Positions 40,119-48,792 are shown, counted from the first letter of the stretch. The stretch: 64,000 nucleotides of DNA from DATFVB01 sp963714035 (GCA_963714035.1 OY970224.1:2046001-2110000), one strand, 5' to 3'. A program made the numbers and translations. Notes: generated by a model from the letters alone, not told the origin.

Positions 40119-41177
40119 ATGAAGTCATCCCGGTTCTCGATTCTCGCCGCGGCCGCGGCCTTCGCCGCCACGACGAGCGTCTTCGCCCAGAAGCCCAAGG
40201 TCTACATCGTCGCCACCGGCGGCACGATCGCGGGAGCCGCGCCGTCGCAGACGGAAGCCGGGTATCAGTCCGGCGCCGTCGGCGTGGACACCCTGATCAA
40301 CGCCGTTCCCCAGCTGAAGGACATCGCTCAGGTGAGCGGCGAGCAGATCGCCAGCATCGGCAGCCAGGACATGAACGACGCGGTGTGGTTGAAGCTCGCC
40401 AAGCGCGTCAACGAGATCCTCGCGCAGCCGGACGTCGCCGGGGTCGCGATCACGCACGGCACTGACACGATGGAGGAGACGTCGTATTTCCTGAACCTCG
40501 TCGTCAACAGCGACAAGCCCGTCGTCCTGACCGGCTCGATGCGGCCCTCGACCGCGATGAGCGCCGACGGACCGTTGAACATCTACAACGCGGTCGCGAT
40601 CGCCGCCGATCCGACGGCGCGGGGGCGCGGCGTCCTCGTCACGCTCGACGACGACATCCACTCCGGCCACGACATCTTCAAGACCCACTCGACGGACATC
40701 GGCACGATGCAGTCGGGCGAGGCCGGACTCGTCGGCGTGGCGCTCTTCGGCAAGAACATCTGGTATCGCGTTCCGACCTGCCTGAACACCACCCGCAGCG
40801 AGTTCCGCGTCGAGGGAGTCAACGCCCTTCCGCGCGTCGACATCATCTACGCGCACGCGAACATGTCGCCCGACGTCATCACGTCGGCCGTCAAGAACGG
40901 CGCGAAGGGGCTCGTGATCGCGGGCGTCGGCGACGGAAACATGACGTCCCCGGCGGTCGACGCGGTGAAGGCCGCGATCGCCCAGGGAGTCGTCGTCGTC
41001 CGTTCCTCCCGGACCAACGGCGGAATCATCCGGCGCAACATCGAGCTCGACGACGACAAACTGGGAACCGTCGCCGCGATGGAGCTCAATCCGGGCAAGT
41101 CGAGGGTCCTGCTCCAGCTCGCCCTGATGAAGACCCGCGACCCGGCCCGGATCCAGTCCTACTTCGAGAAGTACTGA
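40119..41177 (+). CDS. ansB: Exported type II L-asparaginase
   Basis: This 352-residue protein has a signal peptide (MKSSRFSILAAAAAFAATTSVFA) and the asparaginase motifs: VYIVATGGTIAG (first catalytic Thr), GVAITHGTDTMEETSYFL (second Thr-Asp), VVLTGSMRPSTAMSADGPLN, and the C-terminal GDGNMTSPAVDAVKAA and SSRTNGGIIRRN. It hydrolyses asparagine to aspartate and ammonia in the periplasm. The substrate then suits the upstream aspartase. A strong terminator follows. Confidence 0.95.
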   Translation: MKSSRFSILAAAAAFAATTSVFAQKPKVYIVATGGTIAGAAPSQTEAGYQSGAVGVDTLINAVPQLKDIAQVSGEQIASIGSQDMNDAVWLKLAKRVNEILAQPDVAGVAITHGTDTMEETSYFLNLVVNSDKPVVLTGSMRPSTAMSADGPLNIYNAVAIAADPTARGRGVLVTLDDDIHSGHDIFKTHSTDIGTMQSGEAGLVGVALFGKNIWYRVPTCLNTTRSEFRVEGVNALPRVDIIYAHANMSPDVITSAVKNGAKGLVIAGVGDGNMTSPAVDAVKAAIAQGVVVVRSSRTNGGIIRRNIELDDDKLGTVAAMELNPGKSRVLLQLALMKTRDPARIQSYFEKY

Positions 41178-41188
41178 CCGCGCTTTCG

Positions 41189-41217
41189 GCCGGGCGCACC
41201 CCCGTGCGCCCGGCTTT
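41189..41217 (+). terminator. Rho-independent terminator after asparaginase
   Basis: GCCGGGCGCAC (41189-41199) pairs with GTGCGCCCGGC (41204-41214) around a CCCC loop, followed by TTTCT. Confidence 0.85.
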
Positions 41218-41301
41218 CTCGCTTCCTGGCGGCGACCGAACGCCCGATCCGATGCGCCCCCCGGGAAATCGCTCCCGGGCGCGATCGGGCGGCCGCATAT
41301 A

Positions 41302-41344
41302 GGACCAAGGTCCAATAGCGGCAAGCCCTGCCCGAAGACAGAAT
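41302..41344 (+). promoter_or_regulatory. Regulon palindrome 11 and -10 of LPxTA-tailed gene
   Basis: The core is a perfect GGACCAAGGTCC (41302-41313) in the flank ATA-core-AATAGCGGCA; the -10-like CAGAAT (41339-41344) begins 26 bases after the core. Leader about 37 bases. Confidence 0.88.
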
Positions 41345-41386
41345 TGACCCGCGCTGAACAGAGCGAAAAGACGAAAGGATAAAAAG

Positions 41387-42121
41387 ATGACCAGAATCTC
41401 TCGGTTGATCGCCACAGTGGGGAGCCTCGCGGCGACGCTCATGCTCGGCGTCGCTTCGGGTCAGACCAGCACGAGCACGGAATCCAAGACCTGGGAAGTC
41501 CTCGCGGTGCAGGGAAACACGGTCGTCGCCAAGGGCCCCGACGGCACGAAGGAGTACAACCTTCCCGCGGACTTCATGATGGACATGGACGGGAAGCAGA
41601 TCGCCGTCTCGGATCTGAAGCCCGGAATGACCGTCCACGCGACGATCACGACCAAGGTGTCGTCGCACCCGGTCTACACGACCGAGGTCAAGAACGGCGA
41701 AGTGATGAGCGTCCGCGCCTACACCGTGATCGTCAAGACCGACAACGGCTACCAGCAGTTCACGCCGGAACGCCTGAAGTCGGGCGACGTGATGATCTTC
41801 AAGGAAGGCCAGGAGGTCCATCTCTCCGAGCTCAAGAAGGGCGACATGATCTCCGCGATGGTCGTCACCCGCCATCCCCCGTCGACGGTGACCGAACGGC
41901 AGATCAAGGCCACCGCGAAGGCCGCTCCGAAGAAGGAAGCCCCGGCGATGGCTTCCTCCGAGCCGTCCACCGCAGCCCCGGCCGCCGAGTCGGCTCCGGC
42001 TCCGGAAAAGAAGGCGCTCCCCAAGACGGCGAGCTCGCTTCCGCTCGTGGGCCTCACGGGCCTTCTCGCCCTGGCTCTCGGCGCCGGACTGTCGGCGATC
42101 CGCCGGTCCCGCGTTGCCTAG
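41387..42121 (+). CDS. Exported protein with LPxTA sorting-like tail
   Basis: This 244-residue protein has a signal peptide, two or three beta-rich repeats (WEVLAVQGNTVVAKGPDGTKEYNLPADFMMDMDGKQIAVSDLKPGMTVHATI; EVMSVRAYTVIVKTDNGYQQFTPERLKSGDVMIFKEGQEVHLSELKKGDMISAMVV), an Ala/Pro/Lys linker and a C-terminal LPKTASSLPLVGLTGLLALALGAGLSAIRRSRVA. The tail, motif-helix-basic residues, is a sortase or exosortase-type sorting signal look-alike; a Gram-negative with such tails is unusual. The two beta units resemble each other. It is followed by a strong terminator. Confidence 0.8.
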   Translation: MTRISRLIATVGSLAATLMLGVASGQTSTSTESKTWEVLAVQGNTVVAKGPDGTKEYNLPADFMMDMDGKQIAVSDLKPGMTVHATITTKVSSHPVYTTEVKNGEVMSVRAYTVIVKTDNGYQQFTPERLKSGDVMIFKEGQEVHLSELKKGDMISAMVVTRHPPSTVTERQIKATAKAAPKKEAPAMASSEPSTAAPAAESAPAPEKKALPKTASSLPLVGLTGLLALALGAGLSAIRRSRVA

Positions 42122-42141
42122 GGATTGACCCGGGAATTCTC

Positions 42142-42168
42142 AACGCCCGGCTTCGGCCGGGCGTTTTT
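42142..42168 (+). terminator. Rho-independent terminator
   Basis: ACGCCCGGC (42143-42151) pairs with GCCGGGCGT (42156-42164) around a TTCG tetraloop, followed by TTTT. It ends the 41387 unit. Confidence 0.93.
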
Positions 42169-42291
42169 CATTCGCGCCGGAAAGGAGTCGCCGATGGGGT
42201 CCGCTGATCCGCGCGTCCACGGGGAATCGGGCTCCCCGCGGACGAGACTCGATTTCCCGGAGCCGAACGCCGTTCCCCCGCGGGAGCGGAG

Positions 42292-43512
42292 ATGAGCACG
42301 CCCGGGCCGGATCCGTCCCTCGAACCCGGTGCCGACGGATCGCCCGCCGAGGGATTTTCGGTCATGGGCGGCGGCCCCCTGTCCCGGATCGTCCAGCGCC
42401 TGCACCTGGCCTCCGATCGGATGGATTTCCTTCCGCGCCGCATCCTCGCCGCTTTCGCGCTGACCTGGATTCCGATCGCTCTCCTGAGCGTTTTCGAAGG
42501 GCACCTCTTCGGGTCGTCGGTGCGCCTTCCGTTCTTCTACGACATCGATCTGCAGGCGCGGCTGCTCCTGGCGCTCCCCCTCCTGCTCTTCGCCGAGGTC
42601 GATGCCTTTCAGCGGATGCGTCCGGTCCTCCCGGAGTTCCTCCGCCGCGACATGATTCCCGACGAGGACAGGAAGAGATTCGACGCGGTGGTCGCCTCGG
42701 CGCGCCGGCTGCGCGATTCGACGTGGGCGGAGATCCTGCTCCTGCTCTTCGTCTACGTCTTCGGAGTCAACTACCTCTGGAAAACCCATCTCATCATGGC
42801 CGCTCCGACGTGGTACGCGATACCGCTGCCGAACGGAGATCGCCACCTGACGGCGGCGGGATGGTGGTACGCGCTCGTCAGCCTCCCGATCTGGCAGTTC
42901 CTCCTCGTCCGCTGGTACTACCGGCTCGTCATCTGGGCTCGCCTGCTCTGGCAGATCTCCCGCATCCGGCTGCGGTTGATCCCCACGCAGCCCGACCATT
43001 GCGGCGGCCTCGGATTCCTCGCGCCGGGCATCCGCGCCTTCTCGGCGCTGCTCGTCGTCCACGGGACGCTCGTCGCCGGGACGATCGCGAACCGGATCTT
43101 CTTTCGCGGCGGGAAGCTCGTTTCCTACAAGATGCAGATCGGCGTCTACGTGGGGATCATGCTCCTCCTCGTGCTCGGGCCCACCCTCTCCTTCACGCCG
43201 GCTCTCGTGAAGTTGAAGCGCGTGGCCCTTCGGGAATACGGCGCATTCGCGCACGACTACGTCCGCGATTTCGACCGCAAGTGGGTGCACGGGCCGCCTC
43301 CCCCGGAAACTCTTCTCGGAAGCTCCGACATCCAGTCGCTGGCCGATCTCGGCAACAGCTACGACCTGATCCGGAAGATGCAGTTCGTGCCTTTCAACCG
43401 CTCGGTCGTCATCAGTCTCGTGGCCGCGGCTATCCTCCCGATCGCACCGCTCGTGCTGACGGTGGTGCCGCTCGAGACCCTCGCCGCCGACGTCCTGAAG
43501 ATGATCTTCTGA
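42292..43512 (+). CDS. Multi-pass membrane protein of unknown function
   Basis: This 406-residue protein has six or seven hydrophobic helices (for example AAFALTWIPIALLSVFEG, ARLLLALPLLLFAEVDAF, AEILLLLFVYVFGVNYLW, WWYALVSLPIWQFLLVRWYYRLVIWARLLWQI, MLLLVLGPTLSF, VISLVAAAILPIAPLVLTVVP). A soluble segment with LRREMIPDEDRKRFDAVVASARRLRDS precedes helix 3 and RLIPTQPDHCGGLGFLAPG is a conserved loop. Relatives are annotated only as hypothetical membrane proteins. It lies immediately 5' of element 1, which begins six bases after its stop. Confidence 0.75.
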   Translation: MSTPGPDPSLEPGADGSPAEGFSVMGGGPLSRIVQRLHLASDRMDFLPRRILAAFALTWIPIALLSVFEGHLFGSSVRLPFFYDIDLQARLLLALPLLLFAEVDAFQRMRPVLPEFLRRDMIPDEDRKRFDAVVASARRLRDSTWAEILLLLFVYVFGVNYLWKTHLIMAAPTWYAIPLPNGDRHLTAAGWWYALVSLPIWQFLLVRWYYRLVIWARLLWQISRIRLRLIPTQPDHCGGLGFLAPGIRAFSALLVVHGTLVAGTIANRIFFRGGKLVSYKMQIGVYVGIMLLLVLGPTLSFTPALVKLKRVALREYGAFAHDYVRDFDRKWVHGPPPPETLLGSSDIQSLADLGNSYDLIRKMQFVPFNRSVVISLVAAAILPIAPLVLTVVPLETLAADVLKMIF

Positions 43513-43518
43513 GGCGGG

Positions 43519-43796
43519 CTAGCAGGCTGCTGAAAAACCCCGCGGATCGCGCGCCAGTGGCTTGTGAACGAGATCAAGGCGCGAGGAGAGGACAGATGCC
43601 AAAGCGATCGGACTCGACGAGCAACGCCGAGATCGTTCACAATGTACTGGCGCCCAAAGGGTTCGGGCGGCGCCGGGCCGTCTGCTTCGTTGCCGCTCCT
43701 CGACGATACTCCGGCATCGCCTGCGTCGCGGTCGCCTCGCATCCGGCTCGGCGGCGCTCCGAACGCGACCCGTGCGGTTTTTCAGCAGCCTGCTAG
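43519..43796. mobile_element. Inverted-repeat (MITE-like) element 1
   Basis: A 278-base unit is bounded by a perfect 21-base inverted repeat, CTAGCAGGCTGCTGAAAAACC (43519-43539) and its complement (43776-43796). Its middle (about 43565-43765) is about 85% identical to element 2. It holds a 66-codon frame (43596-43796) that starts MPKRSDSTSNAEIV with GGAGAGG in front and stops in the right terminal repeat. No transposase is coded, so it looks like a non-autonomous element. Confidence 0.75.
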
Positions 43797-44070
43797 TGTC
43801 CCGTAACGGAAATAACTGTAGCGTCGCGCCCGCGGCTTGCGGACGAGGTCAAGGCGCGAGGAGGGGACAGATGCCGAAGCGATCGGACCCGACGAGCAAC
43901 GCAGAGATCGTCCGCAATGTGCGGGCGCCCAAGAGGTTCGGGCGGCGCGGAGCGCTCTGCGGCGTTGGCGCTCCTCGACGATACTCGGGTATCGCCTGTG
44001 TCGCGCCGCCTGGCATTCCGCCCCGCGGCGCTCCGAACGACGCCACAGCTATTTCCGTTACGGGAAACTA
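43794..44070. mobile_element. Inverted-repeat (MITE-like) element 2
   Basis: A 277-base unit abuts element 1 at a shared CTAG. It is bounded by 26-base inverted repeats with 24 matches, around CCCGTAACGGAAATA (43794-43819 and 44045-44070). The terminal repeats differ completely from those of element 1, yet the middle is homologous. It too has a 66-codon frame (43871-44071, MPKRSDPTSNAEIVRN) with AGGAGGGG upstream. The right end supplies the stop codon of the gene at 44068-44478. Confidence 0.75.
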
Positions 44071-44478
44071 ACGACAGTGGACGATCCGGGCTTCGTTTCC
44101 GAGGCCGAGCGCGAACGGTCCGAGACTTCCGTGGTCTCCGCCGAGCTCGACCGTGAGCGACATCGTCCGGCCCTGCACGCGCCCCGTATAGCGGACCGGG
44201 ACGGGCGTTTCGGACTCCCCGACGCGGACGGGGCCGCCGTGCTCCGCGACGTAGCCCCCCCCGACGTCGAACCGGCCTTCCGCGTCGACCGCGATCGCGC
44301 CGGAGACGGACCCGTGGGCGCAGTCGAACTCGATCGCCGCTCCGGAGTCGGAAACCTCGACGAGGACGTGCTCGCCGCCCCACCGGCCCCCGGCGACGGA
44401 CGCCGGCGCCTTCGGAGCTCCCGAGACCGAGCCGGCGATCGCGATCGCGGCGACCATCCGAATAAAATCCAGCTTCAT
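44068..44478 (-). CDS. Exported protein of unknown function, 3' end at element 2
   Basis: This 136-residue protein has a signal peptide (MKLDFIRMVAAIAIAGSVSG) and a domain of alternating short strands: VEVSDSGAAIEFDCAHGSVSGAIAVDAEGRFDVGGGYVAEHGGPVRVGESETPVPVRYTGRVQGRTMSLTVELGGDHGSLGPFALGLGNEARIVHC. The pattern is common in Acidobacteria small exported proteins. The stop codon TAG (44070-44068) lies inside the terminal repeat of element 2, so the end may have been altered by insertion. It is divergent from the receiver gene at 44628. Confidence 0.65.
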   Translation of the reverse strand: MKLDFIRMVAAIAIAGSVSGAPKAPASVAGGRWGGEHVLVEVSDSGAAIEFDCAHGSVSGAIAVDAEGRFDVGGGYVAEHGGPVRVGESETPVPVRYTGRVQGRTMSLTVELGGDHGSLGPFALGLGNEARIVHCR

Positions 44479-44516
44479 GACGGAAGTATCTCTCCATACG
44501 GGCTCGCGCCGCTTCG

Positions 44517-44532
44517 ATTCGTGTATTGTTTT
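44517..44532 (-). repeat. AACAATACACGAAT word, copy 2 (inverted)
   Basis: The complement of ACAATACACGAAT lies in the divergent region before the exported-protein gene at 44478. The other two copies lie after stop codons at 8272-8288 and 55536-55551. Confidence 0.4.
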
Positions 44533-44627
44533 GCGCCGATCCCCCCGGAAGGCGGGCGATTTGCATGCAACGGACCCCCTATGCGTCGACGATCCGGGGG
44601 TACGATCGTAGGGTGGGGCGGCCCGCC

Positions 44628-44990
44628 ATGAAGCCCGTGATGATCATCGACGACAACCTGGACATCCTGTCGGCGATGGAAACGCTCCTCATCTCGGAGG
44701 GGATCGAGCCGATCATCGCCCGGGACGGCCTCGAGGCGTTTCGCCTGATGGAGGCGGGAAAGGTCCCCTGCGTCATCCTCCTCGACAACGCGATGCCCAG
44801 GATGAACGGCGCCCAGTTCCTCGCGGCGATGCGCGAGCACCCCAGGTTCGAGGGGATTCCGGTCTACGTCATCTCGGCGAGCGGCGACTTCGACGGGTCC
44901 GCTTCCACGGCCGGGATCGCCGGCTTCATCCACAAGCCGTTCGATCCCGACAAGGTGATCGCGATCGTCCGGCGGCACTGGCAAACCTGA
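44628..44990 (+). CDS. CheY-like single-domain response regulator
   Basis: This 120-residue protein is one receiver domain: MIIDDNLDILSAMETLL, phospho-acceptor Asp53 in VILLDNAMPRMNG, Ser in YVISASGDFDG, and Lys in GFIHKPFDPDKVIAIVRRH. No output domain. The ATG at 44628 is chosen because the domain begins there, and an upstream extension to 44526 adds nothing conserved. The C-terminal part is closely related to the receiver relic at 7246-7485. No kinase is adjacent. Confidence 0.9.
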   Translation: MKPVMIIDDNLDILSAMETLLISEGIEPIIARDGLEAFRLMEAGKVPCVILLDNAMPRMNGAQFLAAMREHPRFEGIPVYVISASGDFDGSASTAGIAGFIHKPFDPDKVIAIVRRHWQT

Positions 44991-45083
44991 CCCGCGTCCC
45001 GTTTTCGCGCGGCGACGCCATATGATCCGGAGCTTGATCGTCATGACGGTCTCCGCCGGATCTTCCTTCTGCCCGAGGTCGCG

Positions 45084-47342
45084 ATGACCCTCGCTCGCGG
45101 GTCGAGGCTCGGCCCCTATGAGGTTCTGTCGCCTCTGGGAGCCGGCGGCATGGGAGAGGTCTATCGCGCGCGCGACGCGCGGCTCGGCCGCGAAGTCGCC
45201 GTCAAGGTCCTCCCCGAGACGCTCGCGGGCAATCCTGAAGCGCTCGCGCGTTTTCAGAAAGAGGCGCGTGCGGTCGCCGCGCTGTCGCACCCGAACATTC
45301 TGGCGATCTTCGACATCGGCCGGCACGAGGGAACCGACTTCGCCGTGATGGAGCTCCTCCAGGGCTCCACTCTTCGCGACGCGCTCGATTCCGGGCCTCT
45401 CCCGCCGGGGCGAACGATCGACTTCGCGCTCCAGATCGCGAAAGGTCTGTGCGCCGCGCACGAGAAAGGGATCGTGCACCGGGACCTCAAACCCGAGAAT
45501 GTGTTCGTGACTCGCGACGGCGACGTGAAGATCCTCGACTTCGGCCTCGCCAAGAACACCGAAGGCGGCTCGCGCGAAGACGCGACCGAGGCGCCGACCG
45601 AGACGCGCACGTCTCCCGGCACGGTGATGGGAACGGTCGCCTACATGTCGCCGGAGCAGGTGCGCGGCGAGCCTCTCGATCCGCGTTCCGACATCTTCTC
45701 GTTCGGAACGGTGCTCTACGAAATGCTGACCGGCCGCCGGGCGTTCGCCCGGGACTCGGCCGCCGAGACGATGGCGGCGATCCTCATGAACGAGCCTCCC
45801 GATCTTTCGGGCTCGGGCCTGTCGGTCTCGCCGGCGATGGCGGGAATCCTTCGCCACTGCCTCGAGAAGAACGTCCCGCGCCGCTACCAGACCGCCCGGG
45901 ACCTCCTCTTCAACCTCCAGCAGTTCGCCAGCGGTGCCTCCCAGGCGCCGACGGGCAGCGGCACGCCCTCCGTCGCCGTCCTCCCTTTTCTCAATTTCAG
46001 CGCCGACGCCGAGAGCGAATTCTTCGCCGACGGCATGACCGAGGACGTGATCGCCAATCTCGCGAAAATCCGCTCGCTGAAGGTGATCTCGCGCACTTCC
46101 GTGATGCCGTTCAAGAAACGGGAGAAGAGCCTGCGCGAGATCGGCGCGACTCTGGGCGCGGCGTCGATCCTCGACGGCAGCATCCGGCGCGCCGGGAACC
46201 GCGTGCGCATCGTCGCGCAGCTCGTGGACGCCCGGACGGACGAGCATCTCTGGGCCGACACCTACGACCGCGAGCTCACGGACATCTTCGCGATCCAGAC
46301 CGACGTCGCGATGCAGATCGCCGCGGCGCTCAAGACGGAGCTTTCGCCCGACGAGGTCGCGCGGATCGAGCAGAAGCCCACACACGACCCTCACGCGTAT
46401 CAGCTCTACCTTCAGGGGCGCTACGCCCTGCAGAAAGCGGACGAGGACGGCTACCGCCAGGGGATCGTCTATCTGGAGCAGGCCATCGCGGAAGACCCGG
46501 AGCTCGCGGCGGCGCACACGGCTCTCGCGTTCCTCTACTCCGAGCTGTCCACGGGCCAGGGCGCCGGAACCATCCCCCCGGCGGAAGCGTTCGCGAAGGC
46601 GAAGGCTTCCGTCGAGAGAGCGCTGGCGCTGAATCCCGCGGCGGGCGAAGCCCACAGCGTCCTCGCGACCCTCCGGTTCATGTACGACTACGACTGGGTC
46701 GGCGCCGAGAAGGAGTTCCGGCTGGCCCTGTCCCTTTCGCCCGGCAGCGCCGACGTCTACGACCGGTACGGCTGGATGTGCTCCGCGATGGGAAGATTCG
46801 ACGACGCCCTCCGGATGGTCCGGCGCGCGCAGGAGCTCGATCCGCTCGCCCATCGATCCGACGTCGCCAACGAGCTCCTCCGAAGCGGCCGCTACGAAGA
46901 GGCGTGCGACGCCGCGAGGAAGGTCGTCGCGTTCGAGCCGGCCTTCCCGCGGGGCCATACGATCCTCGGCTGGGCGAACATGCTGATGGGGCGGACCGGC
47001 GAGGGGCTCGCCGCGCTCGAGCGCGCCGTGTCGCTCACGCCGGAGAGCACGCTCTTCACCGCCCAGCTCGGGCAGGCCTACGCCCTCGCCGGCCGGGAGG
47101 AGTCGGCCCGCGAGATCCTGCAGAACCTCCACGCGCTCGCGCGCGAGCGCTACGTCTCTCCTTACCACTTCGCCTACGTGCACACCGGCCTCGGCGAACG
47201 GGACGCGGCGATGGACTGGCTGGAGAGGGCCTACGAGCAGCATGCCGGCGCGATCTACGGCATCAAGGGATCATTTCTCTTCAAGAGCCTCCACGGCCAT
47301 CCGCGGTTCCAGGCGCTGCTGGCGAAGATGAATCTGGCCTGA
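45084..47342 (+). CDS. Ser/Thr kinase with TolB-like and TPR domains
   Basis: This 752-residue protein has a PknB-type kinase domain (about 10-270: LGAGGMGEVYRARDARLGREVAVKVLPE, GIVHRDLKPENVFVTRDGDVKILDFGLAK, GTVAYMSPEQVRGEPLDPRSDIFSFG), a COG5616 TolB-like nucleotide-independent domain (about 290-430: SVAVLPFLNFSADAESEFFADGMTEDVIANLAKIRSLKVISRTSVMPFK, GASILDGSIRRAGNRVRIVAQLVDARTDEHLWADTYDRELTDIFAIQTDVAMQIAAAL) and TPR repeats (about 440-740). No membrane helix separates them. This architecture is typical of Acidobacteria; the signal is unknown. Lys and Asp catalytic residues are intact. Confidence 0.95.
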   Translation: MTLARGSRLGPYEVLSPLGAGGMGEVYRARDARLGREVAVKVLPETLAGNPEALARFQKEARAVAALSHPNILAIFDIGRHEGTDFAVMELLQGSTLRDALDSGPLPPGRTIDFALQIAKGLCAAHEKGIVHRDLKPENVFVTRDGDVKILDFGLAKNTEGGSREDATEAPTETRTSPGTVMGTVAYMSPEQVRGEPLDPRSDIFSFGTVLYEMLTGRRAFARDSAAETMAAILMNEPPDLSGSGLSVSPAMAGILRHCLEKNVPRRYQTARDLLFNLQQFASGASQAPTGSGTPSVAVLPFLNFSADAESEFFADGMTEDVIANLAKIRSLKVISRTSVMPFKKREKSLREIGATLGAASILDGSIRRAGNRVRIVAQLVDARTDEHLWADTYDRELTDIFAIQTDVAMQIAAALKTELSPDEVARIEQKPTHDPHAYQLYLQGRYALQKADEDGYRQGIVYLEQAIAEDPELAAAHTALAFLYSELSTGQGAGTIPPAEAFAKAKASVERALALNPAAGEAHSVLATLRFMYDYDWVGAEKEFRLALSLSPGSADVYDRYGWMCSAMGRFDDALRMVRRAQELDPLAHRSDVANELLRSGRYEEACDAARKVVAFEPAFPRGHTILGWANMLMGRTGEGLAALERAVSLTPESTLFTAQLGQAYALAGREESAREILQNLHALARERYVSPYHFAYVHTGLGERDAAMDWLERAYEQHAGAIYGIKGSFLFKSLHGHPRFQALLAKMNLA

Positions 47343-47421
47343 CAGGCCGCGTAGAATCGCCTCCGACATCGAACCGTAAAGACTCGTCCGCCGCGCGGCA
47401 TCCGCCGGAAAGGAAAAGAGC

Positions 47422-48792
47422 ATGCGCCGGATCCTCCTCTCGATCGTTCCGCTCCTGACTCTCGGGGCGGCCGCCGCCGCTCCCCCCGAAAATCCTCCTC
47501 CGCCGGTCGCGATCCGCGCCGCGCGGCTCCTCGACGTCCGGCGCGGGGTCTTCGTCGAGAATCCGGTGGTCGTCGTCGAAGCCGGGCGGATCCGCGAGAT
47601 CCGGAAGGACGTTCCCGAGGGCGCGAGCGTGCTCGATCTCGGCGGAGCGACGCTCCTGCCCGGCCTCTTCGACATGCACACGCACGTGACGATCGGGAGC
47701 ACCGTGCACCTGCGCGGCCCCGACCCGATGACGGCGTCGCCCGAGGACACGACGGTCCAGGGCGTCGTCAACGCCCGCGAGACGCTGCTCGCCGGCTTCA
47801 CGAGCATCCGCGAGTGCGGCTCGAACGACTTCGTCGACGTCGCGCTCAAGATGGCCATCGACCGCGGAGCGATCCCCGGCCCCCGGATCACGCCGGCGGG
47901 GTACCAGATCAGCATGACCGGAGGCCATGGCGACATCGTCGGCTTTCCCCCCGGCATCTTCGAGCTGGGGCCGAATCAGGGAATCGCCGACGGCGTCGAA
48001 AACGTCCTGCACGCGGTCCGGTACCAGCTCAAGCACGGTGCCGAGGTCATCAAGGTCATGGCGACCGCCGGCGTCCTCGGCGAGGAGCGCACGGCCACCG
48101 CGCGGCAGTATTCCGACGAAGAGCTCCGCGCCGTGGTCGAGGAGGCCCATCGCAACGGCGTTCGCGTCGCCGCGCACGCCCACGGCCTCGAGGGGATTCT
48201 CGCGGCGGTGCGCGCCGGCGTCGACTCGATCGAGCACGGTTCGATGTTGAACGACGAGGGCCTGCGCCTGATGAAGGAACGCGGGACCTTCCTCGTGCCG
48301 ACGCTCTACGTCGCCCAGCCGGCGAGCAACACGGGAGCCGGCATGTCCGCGCACGTGCGCCAGAAAGGGACCGCGATGGGCGAGGCGGCCAACGCGATGT
48401 TCCCGAAAGCGGTGAAGTCCGGCATCCGGATCGCGTACGGCACGGATGCGGGCGTCTATCCGCATGGCCTGAACGGCCGGGAATTCGGGGTGCTCGTGGA
48501 TCACGGGATGACGCCGATCGACGCGATCCGCTCCGCGACGATCTGGGCCGCGGACCTCCTCGGCACGCGCGACCGCGCGTCGATCGAGCCCGGCTACGTG
48601 GCCGACCTCGTCGCGGTCCGGGAGGACCCTCTCCGGAACGTGCGGACCCTGGAATCCGTCGCCTTCGTGATGAAGGACGGCGTCGTCTACCGGAACGACT
48701 TCGCGCCCGCCCGGGCCGACGGGCAGATCGTTTCGGGTCCGGAAACACTGAGACCAAGGTCCAATGGCGGCGTCCGGTCCGCGTCCCGATAA
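47422..48792 (+). CDS. Exported amidohydrolase, imidazolonepropionase-like
   Basis: This 456-residue protein has a signal peptide and an amidohydrolase fold: AARLLDVRRGVFVENPVVVVEAGRI, metal ligands DMHTHVT, the possible carbamylated Lys in VIKVMATAGV, HAHG in VRVAAHAHGLEGILAAV, SIEHGSMLNDE and Asp in AYGTDAGVYPHGLNGREF. Relatives hydrolyse Xaa-Pro dipeptides or cyclic amides. The ribosome site is GGAAAGGAAAAG. The 3' end of the gene contains palindrome 12. Confidence 0.9.
   Translation: MRRILLSIVPLLTLGAAAAAPPENPPPPVAIRAARLLDVRRGVFVENPVVVVEAGRIREIRKDVPEGASVLDLGGATLLPGLFDMHTHVTIGSTVHLRGPDPMTASPEDTTVQGVVNARETLLAGFTSIRECGSNDFVDVALKMAIDRGAIPGPRITPAGYQISMTGGHGDIVGFPPGIFELGPNQGIADGVENVLHAVRYQLKHGAEVIKVMATAGVLGEERTATARQYSDEELRAVVEEAHRNGVRVAAHAHGLEGILAAVRAGVDSIEHGSMLNDEGLRLMKERGTFLVPTLYVAQPASNTGAGMSAHVRQKGTAMGEAANAMFPKAVKSGIRIAYGTDAGVYPHGLNGREFGVLVDHGMTPIDAIRSATIWAADLLGTRDRASIEPGYVADLVAVREDPLRNVRTLESVAFVMKDGVVYRNDFAPARADGQIVSGPETLRPRSNGGVRSASR

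Noticed and set aside
41649..41660. CGACCAAGGTGT within the 41387 gene
   Set aside because: Coding sequence, one half-site degenerate, no gene downstream at a sensible distance.
44475..47243. Long minus-strand frame over the Ser/Thr kinase
   Set aside because: Shadow of the kinase gene; no family resemblance and no promoter.
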